Below are positions 35,257 to 43,294 of a DNA stretch of 64,000 bases, piece by piece. Origin of the DNA: Microbispora catharanthi (GTDB taxonomy: Bacteria; Actinomycetota; Actinomycetes; Streptosporangiales; Streptosporangiaceae); contig NZ_VDMA02000003.1 of assembly GCF_006334915.2 (NCBI RefSeq), positions 124,001 to 188,000 of the forward strand. Direction: 5' to 3'. Position 1 is the stretch's first letter. The number at the start of each line of letters is the position of its first letter. The position numbers and the translations under genes were made by a program. The notes under the pieces were generated by a model. That model was not told the origin of the DNA, did not search any database, and was given only the letters and a program-made list of their open reading frames with translations.

Positions 35257-36384
35257 TTAGCCTTCGACGGCCCGTTGGTAGGCGACGAGGTGGGCCTCGG
35301 CGGAATGCCGCCAGGTGAACTCGCGTGACCGGGTGACGCCCGCCCGCGCCAGCGACTCGCGGCGCTCCGGTGACTCCAGCATGGCCCGCAGTGCCCGCGC
35401 GATGCTGTCGGCGTCGGGCTCGGTGTAGGCCACGGCGTCGCCACCCACCTCAGGCAGCGAGGCACGGTGGGTGGTCAGCACGGGCGCCCCGCAGGCCATC
35501 GCCTCCAGCACCGGCAGGCCGAACCCCTCGCACCGTGATGGCGAGGCGACCACGAGCGCCCCGCCCAGGAAGCCCGGCAGGTCGGCGAAGGGCAGGAAAC
35601 CGGGACGCACGACCTTCACCCGGGGCGGCAGCGCGGTGACGGCGGCGTCGACCTCCTCGTCCCAGGCTGGGGCGCCCGCCAGCACCAGCGCGGGCGGCGA
35701 GGACAGATGCCCGACCGCCCGGCCGAACCCGGTCACCAGGTTCGGCACGTTCTTGCGCGGCTCCAGCGCGCCCAGATAGGCGACGTACGGCCGGCCGTGC
35801 AGGCCGATGCGCCCGGCCACCCGGCGCACGTCCTCGGGCGCCGGCGGGTGGAACAACGTGGGATCCACTCCGTGATAGGCGACGTCGATCCGGGTGGGGT
35901 CGGCGTCGAGCACCCGGACCAGCTCGTCCATGGTGGCCTTCGACGGCACGATCACCCGGTTGGCGTGGCGTACGGCGGTGCGGGTGGCCGACCGGAAGAA
36001 CGAGGCTCTGACGGGGTCGTGCTGGTCGGGGTCGGTGAACGAGGTGACGTCGTGGACGGTGGCCACCGTGGGCAGGCCCGAGCCCAGCGGGATCGAATAG
36101 TAGGGGGCGTGGATCACCTGGGCGCCGGCGTGCCGGGCCAGGACCGGCAGCCCGGTCTGCTCCCAGGCCAGCCGTTTGTTCCGGTTGGTGATCGCGGGCG
36201 GTCCGGAGAGGATCCGCGCCGAGGGGGCCAGGGCGGCGTACCGCTCGGCGTCCGCGCGCTGGCAGACCACCGCGATGTCCGCGTCCGCCTCGTGCAGGGC
36301 CGCGACCAGTCCATCGACATACCTGATCAGGGCGCCGCGATCGGCGGGGACCGCGGCGGCGTCGACGAGCACCCGGGGTGTCAA
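35257..36384 (-). CDS. GT4-type glycosyltransferase
   Basis: A 375-residue GT-B enzyme of the GT4 family that moves a sugar from a nucleotide donor to an acceptor in the cytosol. The N-terminal domain has TVATVHDVTSF and ANRVIVPSKATMDELVRVL; the C-terminal donor domain has YVAYLGALEPRKNVPNLV and SRCEGFGLPVLEAMACGAPV with the EX7E pair. The TTG at 36384 is preferred: AGGGGAG lies nine bases upstream and homology starts at TPRVLVDAAAVP; a longer frame reaching 36516 has none. It corresponds in position to rhamnosyl/mannosyl transferases near manC in other actinobacteria; specificity is unknown. Confidence 0.9.
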   Translation of the reverse strand: MTPRVLVDAAAVPADRGALIRYVDGLVAALHEADADIAVVCQRADAERYAALAPSARILSGPPAITNRNKRLAWEQTGLPVLARHAGAQVIHAPYYSIPLGSGLPTVATVHDVTSFTDPDQHDPVRASFFRSATRTAVRHANRVIVPSKATMDELVRVLDADPTRIDVAYHGVDPTLFHPPAPEDVRRVAGRIGLHGRPYVAYLGALEPRKNVPNLVTGFGRAVGHLSSPPALVLAGAPAWDEEVDAAVTALPPRVKVVRPGFLPFADLPGFLGGALVVASPSRCEGFGLPVLEAMACGAPVLTTHRASLPEVGGDAVAYTEPDADSIARALRAMLESPERRESLARAGVTRSREFTWRHSAEAHLVAYQRAVEG

Positions 36385-36551
36385 GTGAATCGCTCCCCTC
36401 ACTGGGCCCGCCCAAGGCCGGGAGGATCGCTCCCCGCCCGCGCGGTCCCGCTGGTTCCGGCGGTGTTCCGGCAGGGGCCAGGGGCCCACGCCACGAACTG
36501 ACGCCTTCCCCCGCATCCCTCCCTGTCACTCTATTTCCGACGTCCCCCGAA

Positions 36552-36569
36552 ACGTGAGCGATATCACGT
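36552..36569. promoter_or_regulatory. Inverted repeat upstream of the GT4 gene
   Basis: ACGTGAGCGATATCACGT is an inverted repeat with perfect six-base arms. It lies in the 230-base gap between the GT4 gene and the upstream UPF0104 gene, close to a TAGAGT element (reverse strand, about 36530-36535) that could be a -10 box. No other gene is visible in this gap. Confidence 0.35.
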
Positions 36570-36614
36570 GAGGATCATCTCTCCCGATGAGCGACCCGCG
36601 CCGATTCCACGGAT

Positions 36615-37541
36615 TCAGGCCCGTGCTACGGGTTCCTCCCGCGTACGGACCGCGCGCCGTGAGGCCAGACCGGCGACGCCGGCGCACACCAGGTCGCCGA
36701 CGGACACGATGAGCCGGGAGCACAGCGCGGCGGCGATCGCGGCGGGCCGGTCGAGCACCGGGGCGAGCGCGGCCACCATCGCGACCTCCCGCACGCCGGC
36801 GCCCGCGGGGGCGATCACGAACACGAACCCCAGGCACCAGGCGAGCGCGAACGCGCCGAAGCTCAAAACGACGGCCGAGGGCCCGCCCGCCCCGAGGCCG
36901 TGCACGATCAGCGCCAGGTGCACGCCGTACGCCGCCCAGCCCGCCAGGGCCCAGCCGCACGCGACGAGCACGCCGCGCCGGGTGAGCGGCCGTTCGAGCG
37001 GCGGGCGGCGCAGCGTGCGCAGTCCGAAGGCGATGACGCCGTTGACCACCTTCGGATGCAGGGCGGCGGCGACCACGGGCACGAGCAGCAGCAGCCAGGC
37101 GTATCTCACGACCGACTGCCCGGCGAGCACCGGCAGCGTCACGACGGCCACCAGCAGGCCGGTGCCGAGGTAGATCGGATACGTCAGGAAGAAGGCGGCG
37201 GCGCTGCGCGGCCGGGGGATGCCGTGGTCGCGGCCCATCTCCATCTGCGCCAGCATCGGCCACACCGACCCGGGGATGTACTTGCCGAGCTGGCCGACAA
37301 AGAAGATCTTGGACGCGTCGGTGAACGCCAGCGGGGAACCCAGGTCGGTCAGCAGCGCCCGCCACATGAGCATCCCCGACAGCAGCGCGCCGAGCACCGC
37401 CACCAGCGAACCGGCGAGCTCCGCCCACGACAGGCGGGCGAACCCGTCCGTCACGGCGGTCCACTGACTCGCCACCGCCCAGACGCCGAACCCCAGCGCC
37501 ACGAGCAGAAACAGCGCGCGAACGGCCCTGCGGCGACTCAT
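36615..37541 (-). CDS. UPF0104 / lysylphosphatidylglycerol synthase TM-region family protein (copy 1)
   Basis: A 308-residue membrane protein with about eight helices. FFVGQLGKYIPGSVW and VFVIAPAGAGVREVAMV are signatures of the UPF0104 family, related to the flippase part of MprF and proposed to move lipid-linked substrates across the membrane. The ATG at 37541 overlaps the methyltransferase stop by four bases (ATGA), so the two form a coupled pair. A paralogue sits 1 kb away on the opposite strand. Substrate unknown; a lipid-linked glycan is suggested by the surrounding glycosyltransferases. Confidence 0.9.
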   Translation of the reverse strand: MSRRRAVRALFLLVALGFGVWAVASQWTAVTDGFARLSWAELAGSLVAVLGALLSGMLMWRALLTDLGSPLAFTDASKIFFVGQLGKYIPGSVWPMLAQMEMGRDHGIPRPRSAAAFFLTYPIYLGTGLLVAVVTLPVLAGQSVVRYAWLLLLVPVVAAALHPKVVNGVIAFGLRTLRRPPLERPLTRRGVLVACGWALAGWAAYGVHLALIVHGLGAGGPSAVVLSFGAFALAWCLGFVFVIAPAGAGVREVAMVAALAPVLDRPAAIAAALCSRLIVSVGDLVCAGVAGLASRRAVRTREEPVARA

Positions 37542-38392
37542 CGGGACGTACGGACCGGCTCGGGCGGCTGCGGGAGCGGCGCACCGAGGGGACGGCGGGG
37601 CGTCTTGGTCGCGACCCACAGATACGTGGGGACGACCGGCAGCAGCGCCCGCAGGGCCGGGCGCGGGGTCCGCTCCAGCGTGGCCTTGGCGGCGCGGCCG
37701 GCCGCACCCGGGAACAGCTCGCCCCCGGCGAACCGCTCGGGCGCGGCCAGCACCGGGAACGTGTAGTCCCACACGTGGAAGTCCGCCAGCATCCGCCGCA
37801 GCCCCGGCCGGGTGCGGAAGCGCTCGTAGTAGTGGTCGGCCCGGCCGAACGCCCGCACATACCGGTCGGCCGCGGCGGGCGGCAGGTAGGACAGGAAGGG
37901 CAGCTTGTAGTGCGGCTCCATGATCCCGAGCCGGTTGCCCAGGCCCAGGTAGAGCACGCCGTCGTCGGACAGCACCCGGTGCATGTCGGCGATCACGGCG
38001 TCGGGGTTCACCACGTGCTCGTAGATGTGGTTGAAGACCAGCACGTCGATCGAGCCGTCAGGGAACGGCAGCCGGGAGCCGTCGGCGCAGACGAATCCGA
38101 CCCGCTCGCCGAACCGGTCGGACGCCTTGCGCAGGCCCGGGACGTCGATGTCGAGCCCGAGTGTGCGGCGCGCGCCCGCGGCGGCGAGCTCGTCGGCGAT
38201 GAACCCGGCCGAGCACCCGACGTCGCCGACCGTCAGCCCCGACAGCGCCTCGCCGGGCTTGGCCGCGTCCCTGCCCAGGAAGTGCGCGAGCACGGCGATG
38301 ATCTTCGCGGCCTTGCGCCTGCGCTTGTCCTCGTCGAGCATCGCGGCCTGGAACTCGGAGTATTCGAGCTGGGCCGCGCGTTCCGCGCTCAC
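37538..38392 (-). CDS. Class I SAM-dependent methyltransferase
   Basis: A 284-residue enzyme with motif I GLTVGDVGCSAGFIADELAA, acidic LGLDIDVPGL, VCADGSRLPFPDGSIDVLVF (motifs II/III) and IADMHRVLSDDGVLYLG. The C-terminal part (ADHYYERFRTRPGLRRML, VVPTYLWVATK) resembles methyltransferases of glycan and polyketide-like clusters that act on sugars or lipid carriers. It is the first gene of the unit ending in the UPF0104 gene. The gap to the divergent copy 2 gene (38393-38535) should hold both promoters. Confidence 0.9.
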   Translation of the reverse strand: MSAERAAQLEYSEFQAAMLDEDKRRRKAAKIIAVLAHFLGRDAAKPGEALSGLTVGDVGCSAGFIADELAAAGARRTLGLDIDVPGLRKASDRFGERVGFVCADGSRLPFPDGSIDVLVFNHIYEHVVNPDAVIADMHRVLSDDGVLYLGLGNRLGIMEPHYKLPFLSYLPPAAADRYVRAFGRADHYYERFRTRPGLRRMLADFHVWDYTFPVLAAPERFAGGELFPGAAGRAAKATLERTPRPALRALLPVVPTYLWVATKTPRRPLGAPLPQPPEPVRTSR

Positions 38393-38535
38393 CCTCGTCC
38401 TCCGCTCACCCTCGTCTTCACGCTGCCCAACAGTACCCGTGCCCGCCCCGCCCCCGTCTCCCGATCAGCCGACCCTGTGGATAACCCGCGCGGCGGACCT
38501 ACCGATCAGTAGCTTCAGGCTTTACTCTGGGGCGC

Positions 38536-39489
38536 GTGCCGCGCCTGCTGAACCGCCTGCGCTCCAGCCCGCTGCTGCGGGTGCTGCTGGCCCTGGTCGC
38601 GCTCGCCTTCCTGGCGTACGGCCTGGCCCGGAACTGGACGGAGACCTCCGCCGCCCTGTCGCGGCTGTCGTGGTGGTCGCTCGGGACCTCGTTCCTGGCC
38701 GTGCTCGCCGGGCTGGGATTCATGCTGGTCGCCTGGCGCGACATCCTCGCCGGGCTCGGCTCGCCCCTGCCGCTGCGCGTGGCCGCACGGGTGCTGTTCG
38801 TCGGACAGCTCGGCAAGTACATCCCCGGCTCGGTCTGGGCGTTCGCCGCGATGATCGAGCTGGCCCGCGACCACGGCGCGCCGCCGCGGCGGACGTTCAG
38901 CGCCACCGCTCTCGGCCTGGTGACCTCCCTGGGCTGCGCGCTCGCCCTCGCCGCGGCCACGCTGTCGCAGCAGATCGCCAGGCAGGCGTGGTGGCTGCTC
39001 GCACTGGTCCCGCTCATCCTCGTCGGCCTCCACCCGCGGGTGATGACCTGGGGGCTCAACCTCGCCCTGCGCGTCGCCCGCAGGGAGCCGCTCGACCGGG
39101 TGCTCAGCGGCGCGGAGATGGCCAAGGCCGCCGCCTGGACGATGGCCGGCTGGCTGGTGTACGGCGTTCACCTGTGGGTCCTCGTCGGCGGTGTGCGCCC
39201 GGCGGGCCCGTCCCTGTACGCCGTCGCGGCCGGGGCGTACGCGCTGGCCTGGGCCACGGGCATCCTCACGGTCGTGGTGCCCGCCGGGATCGGTGTGCGG
39301 GAGGGCGCGATGGTCGTGGCGCTGGCCCCGGTGCTCGACACGCCGAGGGCGCTGGCCATCGCCGTGGTGTCCCGCGTGATGTTCACCGTCGCCGACGCCG
39401 CCTGGGCCGGGCTCGGCTTCCTGCTCGCCCGCGGCCGCACCGCCCCGGCCGGTCAGCTCTCCGACGCGGCCAGCAACGTGTCCGCGTAG
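38536..39489 (+). CDS. UPF0104 / lysylphosphatidylglycerol synthase TM-region family protein (copy 2)
   Basis: A 317-residue paralogue of the gene at 36615, sharing FVGQLGKYIPGSVWAF, the LVGLHPRVM loop and VVPAGIGVREGAMVVALAP. About eight helices. GTG at 38536 is the apparent start, with TCTGGGGCGC upstream. Its last 37 bases overlap the convergent GT4 gene. Two flippase-like proteins flanking a methyltransferase suggest two related lipid-linked substrates or two steps of one route; that is inference. Confidence 0.88.
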   Translation: MPRLLNRLRSSPLLRVLLALVALAFLAYGLARNWTETSAALSRLSWWSLGTSFLAVLAGLGFMLVAWRDILAGLGSPLPLRVAARVLFVGQLGKYIPGSVWAFAAMIELARDHGAPPRRTFSATALGLVTSLGCALALAAATLSQQIARQAWWLLALVPLILVGLHPRVMTWGLNLALRVARREPLDRVLSGAEMAKAAAWTMAGWLVYGVHLWVLVGGVRPAGPSLYAVAAGAYALAWATGILTVVVPAGIGVREGAMVVALAPVLDTPRALAIAVVSRVMFTVADAAWAGLGFLLARGRTAPAGQLSDAASNVSA

Positions 39490-40535
39490 GCGGCCCAGTG
39501 CGGCTCGGGATCGACGGGCGCGACGCCCGCCCGCAGCCGCTCCGGCGTCCCCGGCTCGTAGAACCGCTTGATCGCCTCCGCCAGCGCGCCGGCCGAACCC
39601 GGCTCCACCAGCAGGCCGTCCACATCGTCGCGTACGTTGTCGGGCAGCGCCCCCACCCGGGTGGCGATCACCGGCACGCCGTGCTCGTGACCGAGCCACA
39701 CGTTCTGGCTTGCGGTCGCCGACCGGTAGGGCAGCACCAGCGCGTCGGCCCCGGCGAACAGCCCGGGAACGTCCTCGGCCGCCACGTATCCCGGCCGGAT
39801 CTCGACCCGGCCGGCCAGACCGAGCCGGGCGATCAGGGCGTGGGTGTCGTCCAGGCCGCCCCAGAACTCACCGGCGATCGTCAGCCGTACGTCGGGCACC
39901 TGCGCGAGCGCCTCAAGCAGCAGGTCGAGCCCCTTGTAGGGCCGGACGATGCCGAAGAACAGCAGCCTGCCCTGGGGCCCCCGGCCCGCCGCCTCCCGCG
40001 CGCCGCGCACGGGCAGGTGCGGTGCGAGGGCGGCCACCCGCACCGGCGCGTCGGTGAGCGCGCGGGCGAGGTCCGCCTGCTGCTCCGAATGGGCGAGCAC
40101 GCCGTCCACCCGGCGCAGCAGCGCCTTCATCAGCGGCCTGTCGTACGGCTTGGTCTCGTGCGGCAGCACGTTGTGACACAGTGCGACCACGCGCGCCCGG
40201 CGGCGCAGGCCGTACAGGATGCCGAGGTACGCGGGCACCTGCACCGGGCTGAGCACGGCGAGCACGACCAGGTCGGCCCCGCGCAGCCGCCGCCCGCAGG
40301 CCACCCAGCCGTCCGGCCGCCGCCAGTCGAGGTCGCGGCGGGTGCCGGGGTAGGGCTCGCCCTCGGGGCTGTCGATCGTCTGCTGCCCGGGGTACAGGAA
40401 CGAGGGGTACTGCGCCCGCCACGACTCGATGACCACGTCGTGGCCCCGCGCCCGCAGCCGGTGGGCCAGCTCGGTGGTGTGCTGCGCCCCGCCGCCCTTG
40501 TACGGATACGTCGGGCCGACGATCGCGATCCTCAC
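39453..40535 (-). CDS. GT4-type glycosyltransferase
   Basis: A 360-residue GT-B enzyme. IVGPTYPYKGGGAQHTTELA is the N-terminal acceptor-side motif; VVALCHNVLPHE, GRLLFFGIVRPYKGLDLLLE and the donor-side ATASQNVWLGHEHGVPVIAT follow. The EX7E first Glu is replaced by a Gln/Asn-rich loop, as in some members. Its GTG start overlaps the upstream DPM-like GT2 stop by four bases (GTGA), so the two are coupled and may act in sequence on one lipid acceptor. Specificity unknown. Confidence 0.9.
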   Translation of the reverse strand: MRIAIVGPTYPYKGGGAQHTTELAHRLRARGHDVVIESWRAQYPSFLYPGQQTIDSPEGEPYPGTRRDLDWRRPDGWVACGRRLRGADLVVLAVLSPVQVPAYLGILYGLRRRARVVALCHNVLPHETKPYDRPLMKALLRRVDGVLAHSEQQADLARALTDAPVRVAALAPHLPVRGAREAAGRGPQGRLLFFGIVRPYKGLDLLLEALAQVPDVRLTIAGEFWGGLDDTHALIARLGLAGRVEIRPGYVAAEDVPGLFAGADALVLPYRSATASQNVWLGHEHGVPVIATRVGALPDNVRDDVDGLLVEPGSAGALAEAIKRFYEPGTPERLRAGVAPVDPEPHWAAYADTLLAASES

Positions 40536-41467
40536 ACATCACCCCGAGATCGCACGATCAGGTCGGCCAGCAGGGCCACCGCCCCGATCAGCATGCCGGA
40601 CAGGAAGGTCACGACGGTGTTGCTGGTGAGGTAGAAGGCCAGGTGGCTGATCATGTCGTACACGCCCTTGACCAGGCCGATCCCGACGAGCCAGAGCGCG
40701 GGCGGCATGAGCACCTTGAGCGGGTTGAAGTACATGACCATCCGCAGCACCTGCAGGATGTAGCGGTAGGCGTCGGAGACGAAGTTGAACTTCGACTTCC
40801 CGGCCCGCTTCGCGTACTCGATCGGCAGGTAGTAGACGTCGTGCTGGTTCGACATGAACGCCAGCGTGATCGTCGTGACGCAGGAGAAGCCGGGGGGCAG
40901 CAGCCGCAGGTAGGGCTTGGCGACCGACTTGCGGAAGGCCCGCAGGCCGGAGTTGAGGTCGGGGATCTTCTGTCCCGCCAGCCGCTCGGCCACCTTGCGG
41001 ATGAACCACTTGGCCGGCACGCGCAGGAACTTGTGCGAGCCCTCCTCCGTGGTGCGCGCGCCGACGACCTGGTCGATCGTCTGGTCCTTCTCCAGGATCT
41101 GCACCAGCTCGGGGATGCGTTCGTTCGGGTAGCTCATGTCGGCGTCGGTCCACACGACGATCTCGCCGCGGGCCTCCTGGCTGCCGATCCTGCGTACGGT
41201 GCCCGAGCCCCCGTTGCGGTGGAACGCCCTGATCCGCATGTGCGGGAAGCGCGGCGCGGCCTCCTGCAGGCGCGCGAGCGTCTCGTCGGTGGAACAGTCG
41301 TCCACGGCCAGCAGTTCGTAGGTGTATCCGCTGGCGTCCATGGCCGCGCAGATGCGCTCGACCTCGTCGATGACGTGGTCCTGCTCGTTGTAACACGGCA
41401 GGACTATCGTGACGTACGGGGTTTCTGCGGGAGTCACGGCGCTTCCAGAGGTCTCGGGCGTGGTCAC
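40532..41467 (-). CDS. Polyprenyl-phosphate glycosyltransferase, DPM-like GT2
   Basis: A 311-residue GT2 enzyme that loads a sugar from a nucleotide donor onto polyprenyl phosphate. VTIVLPCYNEQDHVIDEV, LAVDDCSTDET, VVWTDADMSYP (metal-binding) and DLNSGLRAFRKSVA are typical of dolichyl-phosphate mannosyl/glucosyltransferases. Two C-terminal helices (VLMPPALWLVGIGLVKG and VVTFLSGMLIGAVALLADLI) anchor it. The GTG start is followed by a short disordered lead (TTPETSGSAVT). Its product would feed GT-C enzymes, two of which lie downstream in this window. Confidence 0.92.
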   Translation of the reverse strand: MTTPETSGSAVTPAETPYVTIVLPCYNEQDHVIDEVERICAAMDASGYTYELLAVDDCSTDETLARLQEAAPRFPHMRIRAFHRNGGSGTVRRIGSQEARGEIVVWTDADMSYPNERIPELVQILEKDQTIDQVVGARTTEEGSHKFLRVPAKWFIRKVAERLAGQKIPDLNSGLRAFRKSVAKPYLRLLPPGFSCVTTITLAFMSNQHDVYYLPIEYAKRAGKSKFNFVSDAYRYILQVLRMVMYFNPLKVLMPPALWLVGIGLVKGVYDMISHLAFYLTSNTVVTFLSGMLIGAVALLADLIVRSRGDV

Positions 41468-41530
41468 GTCCGGCTAGGCTACTCTGCCCCACCAAATCGC
41501 GGTCTCACTTCGAATCTCCTCACCCCGCCG

Positions 41531-42388
41531 CTACAGGGGGCGAACGTGCCGCACCACCTTCACGACGCCCGGCATACCGGCGAAGGCCCGCTGCACCTGG
41601 GCGAAATCCCACGGGCCGGCGAACTTCACGTGGAAGGCCTCCGGCATCAGGTCCGCGTGGTAGAACTCCGGCCGGTCCACCCACTGCACGTGACGCATGA
41701 CGGCCAGGGCGTGCTCGGCGTCCTCGAAATAGATCTCGTCAACGCCGGGCAGGGCGCGGATGCGGCCGAGCACGGCCTGCCGGTCCGCCAGGCCGCCCTC
41801 GCAGTCCTTCCAGCACAGCCGGACCGCCACGTCGGCCCTGCCCCACCAGGGGTCGTCCCGATAGGACTCGACATAGAAGACCCCCGGAAGCCGCTGCACC
41901 TCGCCGAGGACCCGCCGCCAGTTCCCATGCGCCAGGACACCGCCGTACACCGCGCGCCTCACGAGATATTCGTCGAGGATGTCGCCGATGCGTTCGTTCT
42001 GGCGCGCGATGGCGAGGGCCTGCGCCGGCGTGAGTCGCCGGTATCCCCGGGTCTCCGCGTGGCTCGCGAGCACGCGCTCGACCGCGCGCCGCTGGGCCGC
42101 CGTCGCCGCGCCCGACGGACAGGTCTCGTCCGAGGGCTGCGATTCGCCGGACAACTGCCCGTCATAAGGGGACGGGGGCCCGCACAGGTGGACCAGGAAG
42201 GTGCCCGTACGGGGCCACGGTCCGTCCGGCGGGGACGAAGGCTCCCCGGAGGCCCGGTAGGCGAACACCCCTCCGGTCACCAGCGCCGCGACGAGCACGA
42301 CCGCCGCGATGACGAGCGGCCTTCTCCGCCGGCCATCGCTCTCGCCGATCGTCATCTCCTCGATCTGAGGCTCCTCGGGAAGTGTCAT
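41531..42388 (-). CDS. Membrane-anchored protein with two FtsX-ectodomain-like repeats (copy 2)
   Basis: A 285-residue protein with one helix (about 25-45) and two repeats of an FtsX extracellular-domain-like unit. The second is clearest: VRLCWKDCEGGLADRQAVL, ALPGVDEIYFEDAEHALAV, DLMPEAFHVKFAGPWDF and FAGMPGVVKVVRHV match the order of strand, Cys pair, V.F..AEHA, LP.SF.VK and GV..V in FtsX ectodomains. The FtsX permease helices are missing. It starts inside the stop of copy 1 (ATGA). FtsX ectodomains bind and activate NlpC/P60-type hydrolases; this protein could bind such enzymes without FtsE/FtsX. Function is inferred. Confidence 0.75.
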   Translation of the reverse strand: MTLPEEPQIEEMTIGESDGRRRRPLVIAAVVLVAALVTGGVFAYRASGEPSSPPDGPWPRTGTFLVHLCGPPSPYDGQLSGESQPSDETCPSGAATAAQRRAVERVLASHAETRGYRRLTPAQALAIARQNERIGDILDEYLVRRAVYGGVLAHGNWRRVLGEVQRLPGVFYVESYRDDPWWGRADVAVRLCWKDCEGGLADRQAVLGRIRALPGVDEIYFEDAEHALAVMRHVQWVDRPEFYHADLMPEAFHVKFAGPWDFAQVQRAFAGMPGVVKVVRHVRPL

Positions 42389-43278
42389 GACACCGGCACC
42401 ACCTGGGCGACGCCGGGCATAGGGAGGAAGATCTTCTCCATTTCGGTCTTCGCCGGTGGACGGTCGAGCGCGATGTAGAACGCCTCAGGCAGGGCGCGCA
42501 CGTCGACATCCTCAGCGTCCGGCCGCCAGAGGATCCGCCGCCTGTTCACGCGCGCGTGGGCGGCGTCCTCGACGTACACGGCCTTCACCCCGCCGAGGTC
42601 CCTGATCCGGTCGAGCACGGCCGCCTTTTCCTCTTCTGAGACCCTTTCACGTCCCCGGCACCGCGGATAGTCGCTGCCGATCTCCGGACAGAGCGCGATC
42701 CCGATGTCGGCGACTCCTCTCCAGAGACTGTCGCCGTAAATCTCTGTGGCCAAGACGCCGCGCACGTCGTCGATGCGGAGCCGGACCGCCTCCCAGTCCC
42801 CGGGACCGAGAGTGGCTTGGTAGGACTCGGGCATCTCGTCGACTCTCGTTTTCCGCACGAACTCCAGACCCGCCGGGTCATCACCGGCACTCCTCCGGAA
42901 TTTCTCGTACGCCTGTTCCTTCGTCTCGAAGGAGAAACCGCGAAGTTCCGGGAGCGACCTGAGCGCGGCCTCGATCGCCCGCTTGTCATCGGCGGTCGCG
43001 GCACCGTACAGGCAGTTCGGCGCGTACTCGTCCGGACCGTCCACGCACAGGAAGACCGACAACCTCCCGGTGAGCGGGGCGGGGGTTTCGGGCGGGGGCA
43101 GCGGCCAGCGGGAGTGCTCGTAGATCCGCCACCCGGCGAGCCCGAGTACGGCGAGTCCCCCCAGGAGCACGACCACCAGTCCGGCGACGGCCGGCGGCTT
43201 CCGGAGAAGGCCCGTCCTGGATTCCGGCTCACGACGATCGTCGCCGAAGGACGATTCCTCCATCGCAGGGGAATTCAC
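42385..43278 (-). CDS. Membrane-anchored protein with two FtsX-ectodomain-like repeats (copy 1)
   Basis: A 297-residue paralogue of the gene at 41531. One helix (about 29-52) precedes two repeats. The first has LSVFLCVDGPDEYAPNCLYG, FSFETKEQAYEKFRRS and MPESYQATLGP; the second has IALCPEIGSDYPRCRG, DLGGVKAVYVEDAAHARV and ALPEAFYIALDRPPAKTE. The KEQAYEKF motif is the most FtsX-like. No FtsX permease segment or FtsE partner is nearby. GTG at 43278 is preferred over ATG at 43263, which lacks a Shine-Dalgarno. The pair arose by tandem duplication and is co-translated. Confidence 0.78.
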   Translation of the reverse strand: MNSPAMEESSFGDDRREPESRTGLLRKPPAVAGLVVVLLGGLAVLGLAGWRIYEHSRWPLPPPETPAPLTGRLSVFLCVDGPDEYAPNCLYGAATADDKRAIEAALRSLPELRGFSFETKEQAYEKFRRSAGDDPAGLEFVRKTRVDEMPESYQATLGPGDWEAVRLRIDDVRGVLATEIYGDSLWRGVADIGIALCPEIGSDYPRCRGRERVSEEEKAAVLDRIRDLGGVKAVYVEDAAHARVNRRRILWRPDAEDVDVRALPEAFYIALDRPPAKTEMEKIFLPMPGVAQVVPVS

Positions 43279-43294
43279 ACGCCGAACCCTAGAT

